This document shows positions 9,624-18,925 of a stretch of 64,000 bases of DNA, piece by piece. How positions within the stretch are numbered: position 1 is the stretch's first letter; the number at the start of each line of letters is the position of its first letter. The stretch comes from Pseudomonadota bacterium (lineage in GTDB: Bacteria; Pseudomonadota; Gammaproteobacteria; Xanthomonadales; Rhodanobacteraceae). The stretch is from assembly GCA_023388255.1 (NCBI GenBank), contig JAEWGO010000010.1, positions 55,423-119,422 of the forward strand, read 5' to 3'. The notes under the pieces were generated by a model. It made no database searches. It was not told where the DNA came from and saw only the letters and a program-made list of their open reading frames with translations. A program made the position numbers and the translations under genes.

Positions 9624-10807
9624 CGGGCGTCCTTGCCGTCGGCTGAGGTGTACGACGAATCGGTGGCTGCTGCGGCGGGCTGCGGCGTGAAGCCGACCTC
9701 GCGCAGCGCTTCGTCCGGCAACGCATAGGAAGAACTGAGGAACTCTCCCTCATGGATGATCTCCGGAAACAGCACACCCTTGAGCGCCTGTACCGCGAAA
9801 ATTTCCTGCACCCCGCCGGTGAACTTGAGCAGGCCGATGGTGTTGCCGGTGCCGATGTGCACGGCCCACACGCCGCTCTGGCGGTCGGTGTTGTCCTCGG
9901 TGATCTCGATATCGGTGAACGCGTTCGTCTCGCGCAGCTGCGACAGACCGACGAACGCGACCGGGCCGATGAAATCGAGTCCGCGCGCGAAGCCGGGCAC
10001 CGCGGCGACATCGGTCTTGGCGCCGGTTTTCGGATCGATCGTGACCAGCTTGCCGCGACCCGATTCGAGCACCCACAGCTTGTTGTCGTACCAGCGCGGC
10101 GAGTGCGGCATCGACAGTCCGCGCGTTATCACCGTGTCTGTCGCCATGTCGACCAGGATGCCGCCGTCGCGTTTGTTCTTGCGCCAGCCCTGCGGCTCGT
10201 TGGTTTCGCCGAGCGCGGTCAGGTAGCGCGGGCGACCGTCGCGCATGGCCAGGCCGTTCAGGTGACAGCGATCCTCCGGCGCGTAGTGGCTGACGAATTT
10301 CGGTCGCCAGCGTGGCACGAAACTCGATTTCGCATCGAGCGTGCACACGCACGAGAACAGCGTGTTCACGAACCACAGCTCGCCGTTCTTGTCCCACGCC
10401 ATTTCGTGGATGTCGATCGCGCCGGTGATGTGGCCGCGGCGGGCGAGAAACACCGCGTCGTGGCGTGGCGGGTCCTGCAGGCGCTTGGCCACTGCCGGCA
10501 TGTTGCGGAATTCGGCAATCTCCATCGCTGCGCCGAGCGCGATGCGCTCGCCATCGGCGGCCATGCCCATCGGCCGGTTGAAGCTGCGGAAATGCGTGTT
10601 GATGCTGGCGCCGTCGGGACGCAGGATCACCAGCTTGCCGGCCTGGTAGGTGCTGACCAGCAGGCAGCCGCCGAGCTGGCGCAGCAAGTCCGGGAAATTG
10701 GTGGTGTGCACGCTGCCGAGCACATCGGCGACGGTCGGCTGGACGCCACCGTCCGCTGTCGCGTCACTGCCCGGGGGAACCGTGGATGGGTCGGCTGGAG
10801 TGTTCAA
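9620..10807 (-). CDS. TIGR03032 family protein (beta-propeller-like)
   Basis: This is a protein of about 395 residues that I recognise as the TIGR03032/DUF4915 family. Features include LLVSTYQAGKLVILRPDG near residue 50, FNRPMGMAADGERIALG, a repeated blade-like pattern, CHLNGLAMRDGRPRYLTALG, MPHSPRWYDNKLWVLESG and the C-terminal KGVLFPEIIHEGEFL. Members have no established biochemical role. The likely start is TTG at 10807, with GGGAG just upstream; the frame is open to 11188, but that extension overlaps the methyltransferase antisense-free region and has no family similarity. The stop overlaps the GNAT start (ATGA). Confidence 0.82.
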   Translation of the reverse strand: MNTPADPSTVPPGSDATADGGVQPTVADVLGSVHTTNFPDLLRQLGGCLLVSTYQAGKLVILRPDGASINTHFRSFNRPMGMAADGERIALGAAMEIAEFRNMPAVAKRLQDPPRHDAVFLARRGHITGAIDIHEMAWDKNGELWFVNTLFSCVCTLDAKSSFVPRWRPKFVSHYAPEDRCHLNGLAMRDGRPRYLTALGETNEPQGWRKNKRDGGILVDMATDTVITRGLSMPHSPRWYDNKLWVLESGRGKLVTIDPKTGAKTDVAAVPGFARGLDFIGPVAFVGLSQLRETNAFTDIEITEDNTDRQSGVWAVHIGTGNTIGLLKFTGGVQEIFAVQALKGVLFPEIIHEGEFLSSSYALPDEALREVGFTPQPAAAATDSSYTSADGKDAR

Positions 10808-10934
10808 GGGAGCTCCCGAAAGGATCGACGCATTCTGCCGAGGCGCCGCCGGGATCGCCACCGTGCGTCGCCATCGCCAGCGGGCTCGACAGCGCCGCGC
10901 CGCACTGCGTGGGCGCCACCGGCATCGGGCGACG

Positions 10935-11848
10935 CTAGCCTTCCGCGCGCTTGCGCAGCACCACTTCCAGCACCTGGTGACCGTCGTGGGAGGTGTCCCA
11001 GCCGACCAGCTCGAAGTCCGGTCCGGCGGCGACCTTCTCGAACCGCGTCCGCGACAGGTAGGCGATGTGCGCCGGCACATGCAGGTACTCGTAGCGCAGG
11101 CAGGGGCGGATGCCGTCGCCGCCACGCCACAGCGGAGGGCGATGGGTTGCGGTGACGTACAGCCTGCCGCCGGCCAGCAGGCGCGCATGCAGTTCGGCGA
11201 GCATCGCGGCCGGATCGGTCAGGTGTTCGATCACGTGGGTCATCGAGGCGAGCGCATGGCATCGCCCGGGGGCAGGGACCGAAGCGGTCCGACGCGGTAG
11301 TGGTCGACCCACGGGCACTGCACAGCGCATTCGCCACTGACGTCTTGCGCGACGGTGCGCACGCCGGCGCGGCGTTGCTTGCAGGCGCGCGATACCCATG
11401 CCAGGCCCGCGCCGACTTCCAGCAGCGCCTCTCCCGCCTCAGGCACGAGGCCCAGCCGATCGAGACGACGGCCGTAGTTGTCCAGCACACGCAGAGCCTG
11501 CGCGTCGCCGGAGTAGCTCTCGTCGCTGAACTGGACGGAACCCTGATAGAGCGTCGACAGGTCGCCGGCGCTGGGTTCGGGGTCGAGGTAGACGACATCG
11601 CAGACGTTGCAGTGGAGCAGGCGGTACGCGCTCTGCTCGAACGGTCCCGGATGCGTCAACGGCACATCGCCGGGCACGTGGTGACGTGCGTCGGGAGTGC
11701 GGCAGAAGCGGCAATGCAGGATCGCTTCCTGTGGCAGCGCGGCGCGAGCACTTTCGTCGCGATCCCGCGAGGAGGCCACGCCGCGTAGCTGCCAGGCGCG
11801 CAGCCGGTTGCGCCAGGCTTGCGGCAGCACACGCACGAGTTTCCTCAT
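10935..11848 (-). pseudogene. class I SAM-dependent methyltransferase with zinc-binding N-terminus, frameshifted
   Basis: Two overlapping reading frames together make one methyltransferase of about 300 residues. The first (11848 down to about 11258) starts at an ATG overlapping the DUF4442 stop (ATGA). It contains a probable zinc site, CRFCRTP and CNVCDVVY, then SAM motif I, LLEVGAGLAWVSRACKQ. The second frame (about 11258 to 10935) holds the post-motif-II ASMTHVIEHLTDP segment, LLAGGRLYVTATH and a C-terminal YLSRTRFE. Joining them needs one extra base near 11258, between GDA and ALASMTH. It is either a real one-base deletion that inactivates the gene or an assembly error. Domain order resembles Methyltransf_23 proteins linked to cell-surface polysaccharide loci. 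Confidence 0.78.
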
Positions 11849-12351
11849 GGCGAGGCGTCGTCGTGGCCGGTGCCGCGCCCGTGCTGCGAGGACGGCTCGC
11901 GCTTGCGCCGCACGTAGAGCTGCTTGCGCACGCGCGCGATCAGTTCGCCTGCGGCGGTCGTCACCGGCGTCTCGCACCAGCGCAGGACCTTTTCGCCGTT
12001 CGCGGTGGCGGCGCGCAGTTCGTCGAGCATCGCTTCGTCGACATGGAACTCGGCGTAGACATCCTCACGACCGGGTGCGACGAACTCGATCTGGCCGGCC
12101 TTGTCCCACACGATGTAGTCGCGGCCGAGGCATTGCAGGGTCAGGATCATCCAGAACGGATCGGTCATCGCGAACAGGCTGCCGCCGAAGTGCGTGCCGA
12201 CGTAATTGCCGTTGTACCAGCGCTTGCGCAGCACGACGCGCGCATGGCGCCAGTCGTCGGAGATCTCCAGCACGCGGATGCCGGCGAACAGGAACGGCGG
12301 CCAGATGTTCAGCAGCCTGCGCATCGATCGGGGCGAAACCTTGGCCGGCAT
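11845..12351 (-). CDS. DUF4442 (hotdog thioesterase-like) protein
   Basis: This 168-residue protein has a single hotdog-fold domain of the DUF4442/YiiD-like type. The pattern NYVGTHFGGSLFAMTDPFWM carries the His-Gly-Gly region expected at the active-site end of the long helix, and the C-terminus has the YAEFHVDE and ELIARVRKQLYVRRK strands. Acyl-CoA or acyl-ACP thioester hydrolysis is plausible but unproven. ATG 12351 fits the family length; a frame extension to 12411 has no ribosome site. It is the first gene of the minus-strand cluster and overlaps the methyltransferase start by ATGA. Confidence 0.8.
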   Translation of the reverse strand: MPAKVSPRSMRRLLNIWPPFLFAGIRVLEISDDWRHARVVLRKRWYNGNYVGTHFGGSLFAMTDPFWMILTLQCLGRDYIVWDKAGQIEFVAPGREDVYAEFHVDEAMLDELRAATANGEKVLRWCETPVTTAAGELIARVRKQLYVRRKREPSSQHGRGTGHDDASP

Positions 12352-12456
12352 GGCATCTCCGCTTGCATTGCTTGAGGGGCGCGTTGCGCGAACATGCGTG
12401 TGCGATCGCACCGAGTCAATCGCGCGTCGTCATCGACACGGTTGGCTGTCGACATG

Positions 12457-12472
12457 GCTCTTATAATCGCCG
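12457..12472 (+). promoter_or_regulatory. perfect -10 box ahead of the MFS gene
   Basis: A consensus TATAAT lies at 12462-12467, with a weak TTGGCT 14 bp upstream. It falls inside the upstream-extended MFS reading frame, which argues that translation begins downstream at the GTG at 12496 and not at the ATG at 12454. Confidence 0.4.
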
Positions 12473-12495
12473 ATCCGCACGCATCAGGATCGCCT

Positions 12496-13761
12496 GTGTC
12501 TTCGACTCCCGCCGCCGCACCGCATGTCGCGTTCGCGGCCTTGCGCCATCCGGGTTTCCGCGCGTATTTCCTGCTGTCGGCGCTGGCGATGATGGCCGAC
12601 AACATCGAGCACGTGATCAGCTATTGGGTGATCTTCCAGAAGTTCCATTCGCCGGCGCTCGGCGGTTTTGCGGTGGTGTCGCACTGGCTGCCGTTCCTGT
12701 TGTTCTCGGTGACGTCCGGCGCGCTGGCAGACCGCTTCGATCCGCGTCGCATGATCCAGCTTGGCATGGCGCTGTTCATGGGCGTGTCGATCGCTTGGGG
12801 CGTGCTGTTCGCGACCGGCACCTTGCAGATCTGGCATGCCGGGGCGCTGCTGGTCGTGCACGGCATGGCCGGCGTGCTGTGGGGGCCGCCGTCGCAGCTC
12901 CTGCTGCACGACATCGTCGGGCGCGAGCATCTGCAGAGTGCGGTGCGCCTGAACGCGACCGCGCGTCAGCTCGGCATGCTGATGGGGCCGGGTGTCGGCG
13001 GCGGACTGCTGCTGTGGCTCGGGCCGAACCTCGGCATCCTCGTCAACGCGCTGCTGTACCTGCCGTTCATCGCGTGGCTCGCAGTCGCGGCGTACGGGCC
13101 GAAGTTCCGCGCCGCCGGAGCCGAGGTCGCGACGCGCGCAGTGCGCAGTCTCGGCGACGTCGGGCGCGCCCTGCGCGAGATCGCGCAACATCGCGTCATT
13201 CTCGTGATGACCCTGCTCGCCGGCTGCGCGTCGCTGTTCATCGGCAATGCGTATCAGGCACAGATGCCGGGTTTCGCGCACGACCTCGGCCAGGGCCAGG
13301 CGGACTTCTACTACAGCATGCTGCTCGCGGCCGATGCGGCCGGCGCCTTGACCGCGGGCTTCGTGCTCGAAAGCCGCGGCCTGCTGCAGCCGCGTGCGCG
13401 CACGGCCTGCGTGCTGGCGATGATCTGGTGCGTTGCGCTCGGCGGCTTCGCGCTGAGCACGAGTTATCCACTCGCGCTGGCGCTGCTGTTCGTCGCCGGC
13501 TTCGTCGAGTTGTCGTTCAATGCGATGGCGCAGACCCTGGTCCAGCTCGAAGCACCCGCCGACATGCGCGGTCGCGCGATCGGGGTGTTCAGCATGTTCG
13601 CTTCAGGCATGCGCATGTTCAGCGGCATCACGGTCGGCATCGTCGGCGCGCGCATCGGCATCCACTGGTCGCTTGCGTTGAGCGCGGCCGTGTTGTTCAT
13701 CGTGATCGGGCTGTTGATGCAGCGTGGCTTGCGCCGATCGGCCGATGTGCGGAGCGCCTGA
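12496..13761 (+). CDS. MFS transporter
   Basis: This is a 421-residue, roughly 12-helix major facilitator protein. The N-terminal half has MMADNIEHVISYWVIFQKF in helix 1 and the helix 2-3 loop signature GALADRFDPRRM. The second half shows repeated hydrophobic segments such as ALALLFVAGFVELSFNAM. ADMRGRAIGVFSM near the end is typical of the MFS_3/enterobactin-exporter-like branch (transmembrane secretion effector). The start is chosen as GTG 12496 because AGGA lies six bases upstream and a consensus -10 box sits further upstream; ATG 12454 is an alternative with no ribosome site. Substrate unknown. Confidence 0.88.
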   Translation: MSSTPAAAPHVAFAALRHPGFRAYFLLSALAMMADNIEHVISYWVIFQKFHSPALGGFAVVSHWLPFLLFSVTSGALADRFDPRRMIQLGMALFMGVSIAWGVLFATGTLQIWHAGALLVVHGMAGVLWGPPSQLLLHDIVGREHLQSAVRLNATARQLGMLMGPGVGGGLLLWLGPNLGILVNALLYLPFIAWLAVAAYGPKFRAAGAEVATRAVRSLGDVGRALREIAQHRVILVMTLLAGCASLFIGNAYQAQMPGFAHDLGQGQADFYYSMLLAADAAGALTAGFVLESRGLLQPRARTACVLAMIWCVALGGFALSTSYPLALALLFVAGFVELSFNAMAQTLVQLEAPADMRGRAIGVFSMFASGMRMFSGITVGIVGARIGIHWSLALSAAVLFIVIGLLMQRGLRRSADVRSA

Positions 13762-13788
13762 GCCACGCTATTCCTGCGCGCACGGAGC

Positions 13789-14655
13789 TCAGAACAGCAG
13801 CGAGGACATCTTGCGCCGATAGTTGCCGACGAGGTCGGCGTCGTCGAGCACGCTGAACGCAGCGATCAGGCGCTTCTTGGCCTGGCCTTCGTTCCAGCTG
13901 CGGTCGGCCTTCAACACGGCGAGGAACTGGTCAAGGCCAGCCGCGGCATCGCCGTCGATCAACAGGCGCACGCCGAGCAGATCGCGTGCGGCATGGTCGG
14001 CGGGATCGCGTTCGATGCGCGCCGTCAGTTCGGCCGCGGTCGGCGCACCTTGGAGGCTGCGCGCGAAATCGAGCTGGCTGCGCAGGCGCTTGGCGCGGTC
14101 GTCGCTGGCGAAGTTGGCCGGCAACGCATCGAGTTCGGCTTCGGCCGCGGCGGCGTTGCCGACCTGCATCTGCGCAAGCGCAAGCTCGATCTTCAGTTCT
14201 GCATTGTCCGGCTGTGCGGCGATTTCCTGCTGCACGCGCGCTATCGTCTGCTCGGGTGTTTCCTGCACCACAGGTGCCGCCGGTTCGGCCGCTGGCGCCG
14301 CATTCGGCTGCACGTGGCGTGCGAGAAACTCGCGAATGCCGCTTTCCGGCAACGCGCCAGTGAACGCGTCGACGAGCTGGCCTTCGCGCAGCAGTACCAC
14401 GGTCGGCAGGCTGCGCACCCCGAATGATGCGGCCAGCGCCTGCTCCTTGTCGCAATCGACCTTCGCCATGCGCACCGCGCCGTGGTATTCGCCAACGACC
14501 TTCTCCAGCAACGGCCCGAGCGTCGTGCACGGCGCGCACCAGGTCGCCCACAGGTCGACCAGAATCGGCTGCTCGAACGAGGCATCGAGTACGTCGGTCT
14601 GGAAATTCGCTTCGGTGGCATCGAACACGTAGGGGGAGGGCGGAACGGCGGACAT
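13789..14655 (-). CDS. thioredoxin-domain co-chaperone, CnoX/YbbN-like
   Basis: This 288-residue protein has an N-terminal thioredoxin domain (about 1-115) with the active site WCAPC in ILVDLWATWCAPCTTLGPL and the cis-proline segment RSLPTVVLL. A TPR-like helical C-terminal half follows, the architecture of YbbN/CnoX. CnoX proteins protect clients from over-oxidation and hand them to GroEL; the intact CxxC suggests the version with redox activity rather than the SxxC E. coli form. It is convergent with the MFS gene, with 27 bp between them. Confidence 0.9.
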   Translation of the reverse strand: MSAVPPSPYVFDATEANFQTDVLDASFEQPILVDLWATWCAPCTTLGPLLEKVVGEYHGAVRMAKVDCDKEQALAASFGVRSLPTVVLLREGQLVDAFTGALPESGIREFLARHVQPNAAPAAEPAAPVVQETPEQTIARVQQEIAAQPDNAELKIELALAQMQVGNAAAAEAELDALPANFASDDRAKRLRSQLDFARSLQGAPTAAELTARIERDPADHAARDLLGVRLLIDGDAAAGLDQFLAVLKADRSWNEGQAKKRLIAAFSVLDDADLVGNYRRKMSSLLF

Positions 14656-14792
14656 GGCGGACTCCAGGATGCGGTCGACCCAAGATTGTGCCAGCTCGCG
14701 TCGAATCCAAGCGCGTTGGTGTGCGGTCGCGGATATGCGCCGTCAGGCGTCTCGCAGTTGCGCGCGCTGGAGAGGCGATGCGACCGTCGTAT

Positions 14793-15320
14793 TCAGCGGC
14801 CGGCGTTGAATGCGTTGGTGAGTTGCGTTTCGAACTGCGTGCGCTGGTTCGCATCGAGGATGGGCATCAGCGCGGCGATGCGGCCATCGACCTGCTGCAA
14901 CGCATCCGCCTTCGCGCGCGCCTGCGCCACGCGCGTGTGCAACGCCTGCAGGGGCGGAATGTCGGACGCCGATGCCAGGGCGCTGGCCGGACCGAGTTCG
15001 ATATAGCTGCGCAACGCTTCGCGCATCGCGATCCAGGTTTCGACCTGCTCCTGGCGCAGCATCATGCCTTCGCGCAATGCGCGCAATCCGAGGAAGAATG
15101 TCGTCAACGGATCGGGCGTGGCAGCGGGTGCGGAATCCGGACGCGGCGCGTGCTTGTTCGCTCCCTGTGGACCGTGACGACCGCCGCTGCCATGCCCGCC
15201 AAAGCCTCCGCCGCCGCCACCGCCGGGCATCTGCGCGCAGCTCTCGCCGATCGCCATGCAGACAAGAAGGATCGTGCTCGCGGCCAGCAACGTGCCGCGT
15301 TTTGCCGATGAAGTGTCCAT
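14793..15320 (-). CDS. periplasmic Spy/CpxP-like (LTXXQ motif) protein
   Basis: This protein of about 175 residues has a signal peptide (LLAASTILLVCMAIGESCAQ) and then a glycine-rich stretch (PGGGGGGGFGGHGSGG). Its C-terminal helical region has Spy-like pattern: LREGMMLRQEQVETW and ILDANQRTQFETQL, the latter equivalent to the LTXXQ motif. Spy-like proteins are periplasmic chaperones or stress sensors. Start choice is uncertain between 15320 and 15347. It follows dnaE on the same strand after 110 bp, where many gammaproteobacteria have accA instead. Confidence 0.6.
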   Translation of the reverse strand: MDTSSAKRGTLLAASTILLVCMAIGESCAQMPGGGGGGGFGGHGSGGRHGPQGANKHAPRPDSAPAATPDPLTTFFLGLRALREGMMLRQEQVETWIAMREALRSYIELGPASALASASDIPPLQALHTRVAQARAKADALQQVDGRIAALMPILDANQRTQFETQLTNAFNAGR

Positions 15321-15430
15321 GGTTTTGCCGCGCGGCCGGAATGCCATGGGTGCCAGCAGCGCCGCATGCGACGCTCGTTCGGATGCGCGTAAAGGTCGGG
15401 CAAACTTTGTGCAGATTCGATGGAGGCGGT

Positions 15431-18400
15431 TCAGCCGAAAACCAGTTCGGCCGCATGCACGCCGTCGAGGGCCTGCAGCGAATCACGCAGCGCAGGCGTG
15501 GCACGCACGCGCCATTCGGCACCGAGTTCGATGTCGGCTTCCGCGCCCTGGTTGCGCAAGGACAGGCGCACCGGCGTGGCACCGCCGCGATGTGCGGCGA
15601 GTGCTTCGCCGAGGCGCGGCACGAAGTCCGCGCGCACGCCGTTGAGGCGCAGGCGCAGCAATCGCGCGCGTTTCTCGCAAGCGGCTTCGATCGTCGACAC
15701 CGCGTTGACGCGCAACTGGTAGCCGCCGGAGAAGTCGTCGAGGCTGATGCCGCCCTCGAACACGAGGATCGCATCGCGTGTGAGCAATGGCCCGTATTCG
15801 ATCCAGCTCTCGCGATACAGCACCGCCTCGAACTTGCCGGAGAAATCCTCGACGGTGACGAACGCGCGCGAATCACCCTGTTTGCGCAACGCGACGACCG
15901 AGCCGGCCAAGGTCAGCGATTGCTGGTTGCCGTAGCGATTGCGCTGGTCGGGTGGCGGCGCGCGATAGTGCTTGTCGATCTCGCCGATCGGGCAGCTCGC
16001 GACTGCGCCAAGCAGGTCGCGCCAGGCGTCGGTCGGATGCCCGGAGAGATAGTGCCCGAGCGTGTCGCGTTCGCCGGCGAGACGTTGCGCGATCGGCCAT
16101 TCGGCGACTTCGGCCAGCGTGTGCTTTGGCGCCGCCGTCGTTGCCGCGCCGAACATGTCGTTCTGCCCGGCGAGCGCGTCACGCGCCTGTTGTTCGGCTG
16201 CGCGTACGGCTTCGGGCAGTTGCGCCATCAGACTGGCACGGTACTTCGCCAGCGCATCCATCGAGCCGGACAGGATGAGCGCCTCGAACACACGCTTGTT
16301 GAGCTTCTGCGGATCGACTCGCTGGCAGAAGTCGGTGAGGCCGGTGTATGCACCGCTACGCATGCGCGCATCAACGATGTTCTCGACCGCGCCACGGCCG
16401 ACGCCTTTCACCGCGCCGAGGCCGTAGCGGATCGTCTTCGCGTCGGTCGCCTCGAACATCCACGCCGAGACGTTGATGTCCGGCGGCAGCACGGTCAGGC
16501 CGAGCGCGCGCGCTTCGCCGAGGAAGTTGACGACCTTGTCGGTATTGTCCATGTCCGATGACAGTACGGCCGACATGAACTCGGCAGGGTAGTGTGCTTT
16601 CAGCCACGCGGTCTGGTACGAGATCAACGCATAGGCGGCCGCATGCGACTTGTTGAAGCCGTAGCCGGCGAACTTCTCCATCAGATCGAAGACCGCGTCG
16701 GCCTTTGCCTCGCTGACGCCGTTCTTCGCCGCGCCGTCGCGGAAGATGGCGCGATGCTTGGCCATCTCCTCGACTTTCTTCTTGCCCATCGCGCGACGCA
16801 GCAGGTCGGCGCCACCGAAGGTGTAGCCGCCGACGATCTGCGCCATCTGCATGACCTGTTCCTGATAGACCATGATGCCGTAGGTCTCTTTCAGGACAGG
16901 CTCGACGCGCGGATCGGGATACTCGATCACCTCGCGGCCGAGTTTGCGTGCGCAGAAGCTCGGGATCAGGTCCATCGGGCCGGGGCGATACAGCGCACCG
17001 AGCGCGATGATGTCCTCGAAGCGATCGGGCCTGGCGTCCTTCAACGCACCCTGCATGCCGCGTGATTCGAACTGGAACACCGCGACCGTGCGTGCCTTCT
17101 TCAGCAGGTCGAACACGGCGCCGTCGTCGAGCGGCAATGCCATGATGTCGAGCGGCGTTTCGCCGGTTTGCGCGCGGCGTGCATTGATCGCCTTCACCGC
17201 CCAGTCGATGATCGTCAGCGTGCGCAGGCCGAGGAAGTCGAACTTGACCAGGCCGACCGCCTCGACGTCGTCCTTGTCGAACTGCGTGACCATGCCCTCG
17301 GCGCCATTTTCCGAAAACAGCGGCGCGTAGTCGCTCAACGGGCCTGGCGCGATGACGACGCCGCCGGCGTGCTTGCCGGCATTGCGCGTTATGTCCTCGA
17401 GCTTCAGCGCGAGATCGACCAGTTCGGTGACTTCCTCGTCGGTCTCGTACAGGCCCTTGAATTCGCTGACGACGCGATCGGGCTCCTTGCGCGATTTCTC
17501 CGAGCGTCCGAGCGCATCCTCCAGCGAAAGATCGAGAGGCATCTTCGGCAGCAGTTTGGCAATGCGGTCGACCTGACCATATGGCATGCCGAGTACGCGG
17601 CCGGTGTCGCGCAGCACGGCCTTCGCCGCCATCGTGCCGTAGGTGATGATCTGGCTGACGCGGTCGCGGCCGTATTTGCGGCCGACGTAGTCGATGACCC
17701 GATCGCGCCCGTCCATGCAGAAGTCGACGTCGAAGTCGGGCATCGACACGCGTTCGGGATTCAGGAAGCGCTCGAACAGCAGGCCATAGCGCAGCGGGTC
17801 GAGGTCGGTGATGCCGAGGGCGTAGGCGACCAGCGAGCCGGCGCCGGAACCGCGACCGGGTCCGACCGGGATGTCGTTCTGCTTGGCCCAGTTGATGAAG
17901 TCGGCGACGATCAGGAAGTAGCCGGGGAAACCCATCTGCACGATCACGTCGAGTTCGCGATCGAGTCGCTGCGCGTAGTCCTCGCGCGCGAAGCCCGGCG
18001 CCGGATCGTGCGCGGCGAGGCGCTTGTCGAGTCCTTCGTGCGACTGCGAGCGGATGAAGCTGTCCAGCGTGTGCTCGCTCGGCACCGGGAATGCCGGCAG
18101 GAAGTACGTGCCGAAGCTCAATTCCAGGTTGCAACGGGTAGCGAGTTCGACCGTGTTGTCGAGCAGCTCCGGCAGGTCGGCGAACACGTCCGCCATTTCG
18201 CGCGGAGACTTCAGGTATTGCTCGGACGAGTAGTCGCGCGGTCGCTTCGGATCGGCCAGCACGCGACCGGCGTGGATGCACACGCGCGCTTCGTGCGCCT
18301 CGAAATCATCGCGGCCGAGGAAGCGCACGTCGTTGCTGGCGACAACCGGAAGGTCGAATCGCGAGGCGAGATCAAGCGCGCCGGCGAGGAATGCTTCCTC

Positions 18401-18925
18401 GTTCGCGCGCTGCACGCGCGAGGCTTCGAGATAGAAACGCTCCGGGAAGCGCGCCCGCCACCACTGCGCGCGTTCACACGCGGCATCGTCGCGACCGGCG
18501 AGCAGCAGGCGTCCGACGTCGCTGCCGTGGCCGGCCAGCGCGATCAGCCCGGTACTCGCCTCGTCGAACCACGAGGCCTCGACCAGCGCGTGATCGCCGT
18601 GGCGGTTTTCGGCATAGGCGCGCGAGAGCAGGCGCGACAGGTTGAGGTAGCCCGCGCGATCCTGGCACAGCACGGTCAGGCGCTGCGGCTGGCTGCGGTC
18701 TTCCGGATCGGCGAGCCACAGGTCGGCGCCGGCGATCGGCTTGATGCCGGCACCCTGCGCGGCCTTGTAGAACTTCACCAGCGCGAACAGGTTGGCCTGG
18801 TCGGTGAGTGCCACCGCCGGCATGTCCGCGCGCGCGCAGGCCTCGACCAGATCGGCGACGCGAATCGTCGAATCGGTCAGCGAATACTCGCTGTGCACGT
18901 GGAGGTGGATGAAGCCGGGAGACAT
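15431..18925 (-). CDS. dnaE: DNA polymerase III alpha subunit
   Basis: This 1164-residue protein is the replicative polymerase catalytic subunit, of normal length. It begins with the PHP domain (FIHLHVHSEYSLTDS at 4-18). The palm follows with PGRGSGAGSLVAYALGITD and the catalytic aspartates in PDFDVDFCMDGRD near residue 395. The finger region has GYGFNKSHAAAYALISYQTAW, then come the HhH and OB-fold regions (VVALRKQGDSRAFVTVED). The start at 18925 gives the family-standard N-terminus; the frame is open 96 codons upstream without similarity. It ends the conserved lpx-rnhB-dnaE run, but an LtaS-like gene separates it from rnhB here. Confidence 0.97.
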   Translation of the reverse strand: MSPGFIHLHVHSEYSLTDSTIRVADLVEACARADMPAVALTDQANLFALVKFYKAAQGAGIKPIAGADLWLADPEDRSQPQRLTVLCQDRAGYLNLSRLLSRAYAENRHGDHALVEASWFDEASTGLIALAGHGSDVGRLLLAGRDDAACERAQWWRARFPERFYLEASRVQRANEEAFLAGALDLASRFDLPVVASNDVRFLGRDDFEAHEARVCIHAGRVLADPKRPRDYSSEQYLKSPREMADVFADLPELLDNTVELATRCNLELSFGTYFLPAFPVPSEHTLDSFIRSQSHEGLDKRLAAHDPAPGFAREDYAQRLDRELDVIVQMGFPGYFLIVADFINWAKQNDIPVGPGRGSGAGSLVAYALGITDLDPLRYGLLFERFLNPERVSMPDFDVDFCMDGRDRVIDYVGRKYGRDRVSQIITYGTMAAKAVLRDTGRVLGMPYGQVDRIAKLLPKMPLDLSLEDALGRSEKSRKEPDRVVSEFKGLYETDEEVTELVDLALKLEDITRNAGKHAGGVVIAPGPLSDYAPLFSENGAEGMVTQFDKDDVEAVGLVKFDFLGLRTLTIIDWAVKAINARRAQTGETPLDIMALPLDDGAVFDLLKKARTVAVFQFESRGMQGALKDARPDRFEDIIALGALYRPGPMDLIPSFCARKLGREVIEYPDPRVEPVLKETYGIMVYQEQVMQMAQIVGGYTFGGADLLRRAMGKKKVEEMAKHRAIFRDGAAKNGVSEAKADAVFDLMEKFAGYGFNKSHAAAYALISYQTAWLKAHYPAEFMSAVLSSDMDNTDKVVNFLGEARALGLTVLPPDINVSAWMFEATDAKTIRYGLGAVKGVGRGAVENIVDARMRSGAYTGLTDFCQRVDPQKLNKRVFEALILSGSMDALAKYRASLMAQLPEAVRAAEQQARDALAGQNDMFGAATTAAPKHTLAEVAEWPIAQRLAGERDTLGHYLSGHPTDAWRDLLGAVASCPIGEIDKHYRAPPPDQRNRYGNQQSLTLAGSVVALRKQGDSRAFVTVEDFSGKFEAVLYRESWIEYGPLLTRDAILVFEGGISLDDFSGGYQLRVNAVSTIEAACEKRARLLRLRLNGVRADFVPRLGEALAAHRGGATPVRLSLRNQGAEADIELGAEWRVRATPALRDSLQALDGVHAAELVFG

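Noticed and set aside
10808..11188. N-terminal extension of the TIGR03032 protein
   Set aside because: The added residues are Arg/Cys-rich shadow sequence of the methyltransferase; a TTG with a ribosome site at 10807 fits the family better.
11240..11275. Programmed frameshift in the methyltransferase
   Set aside because: No slippery heptamer or downstream stem is visible at the frame change, so mutation or a sequencing error is more likely.
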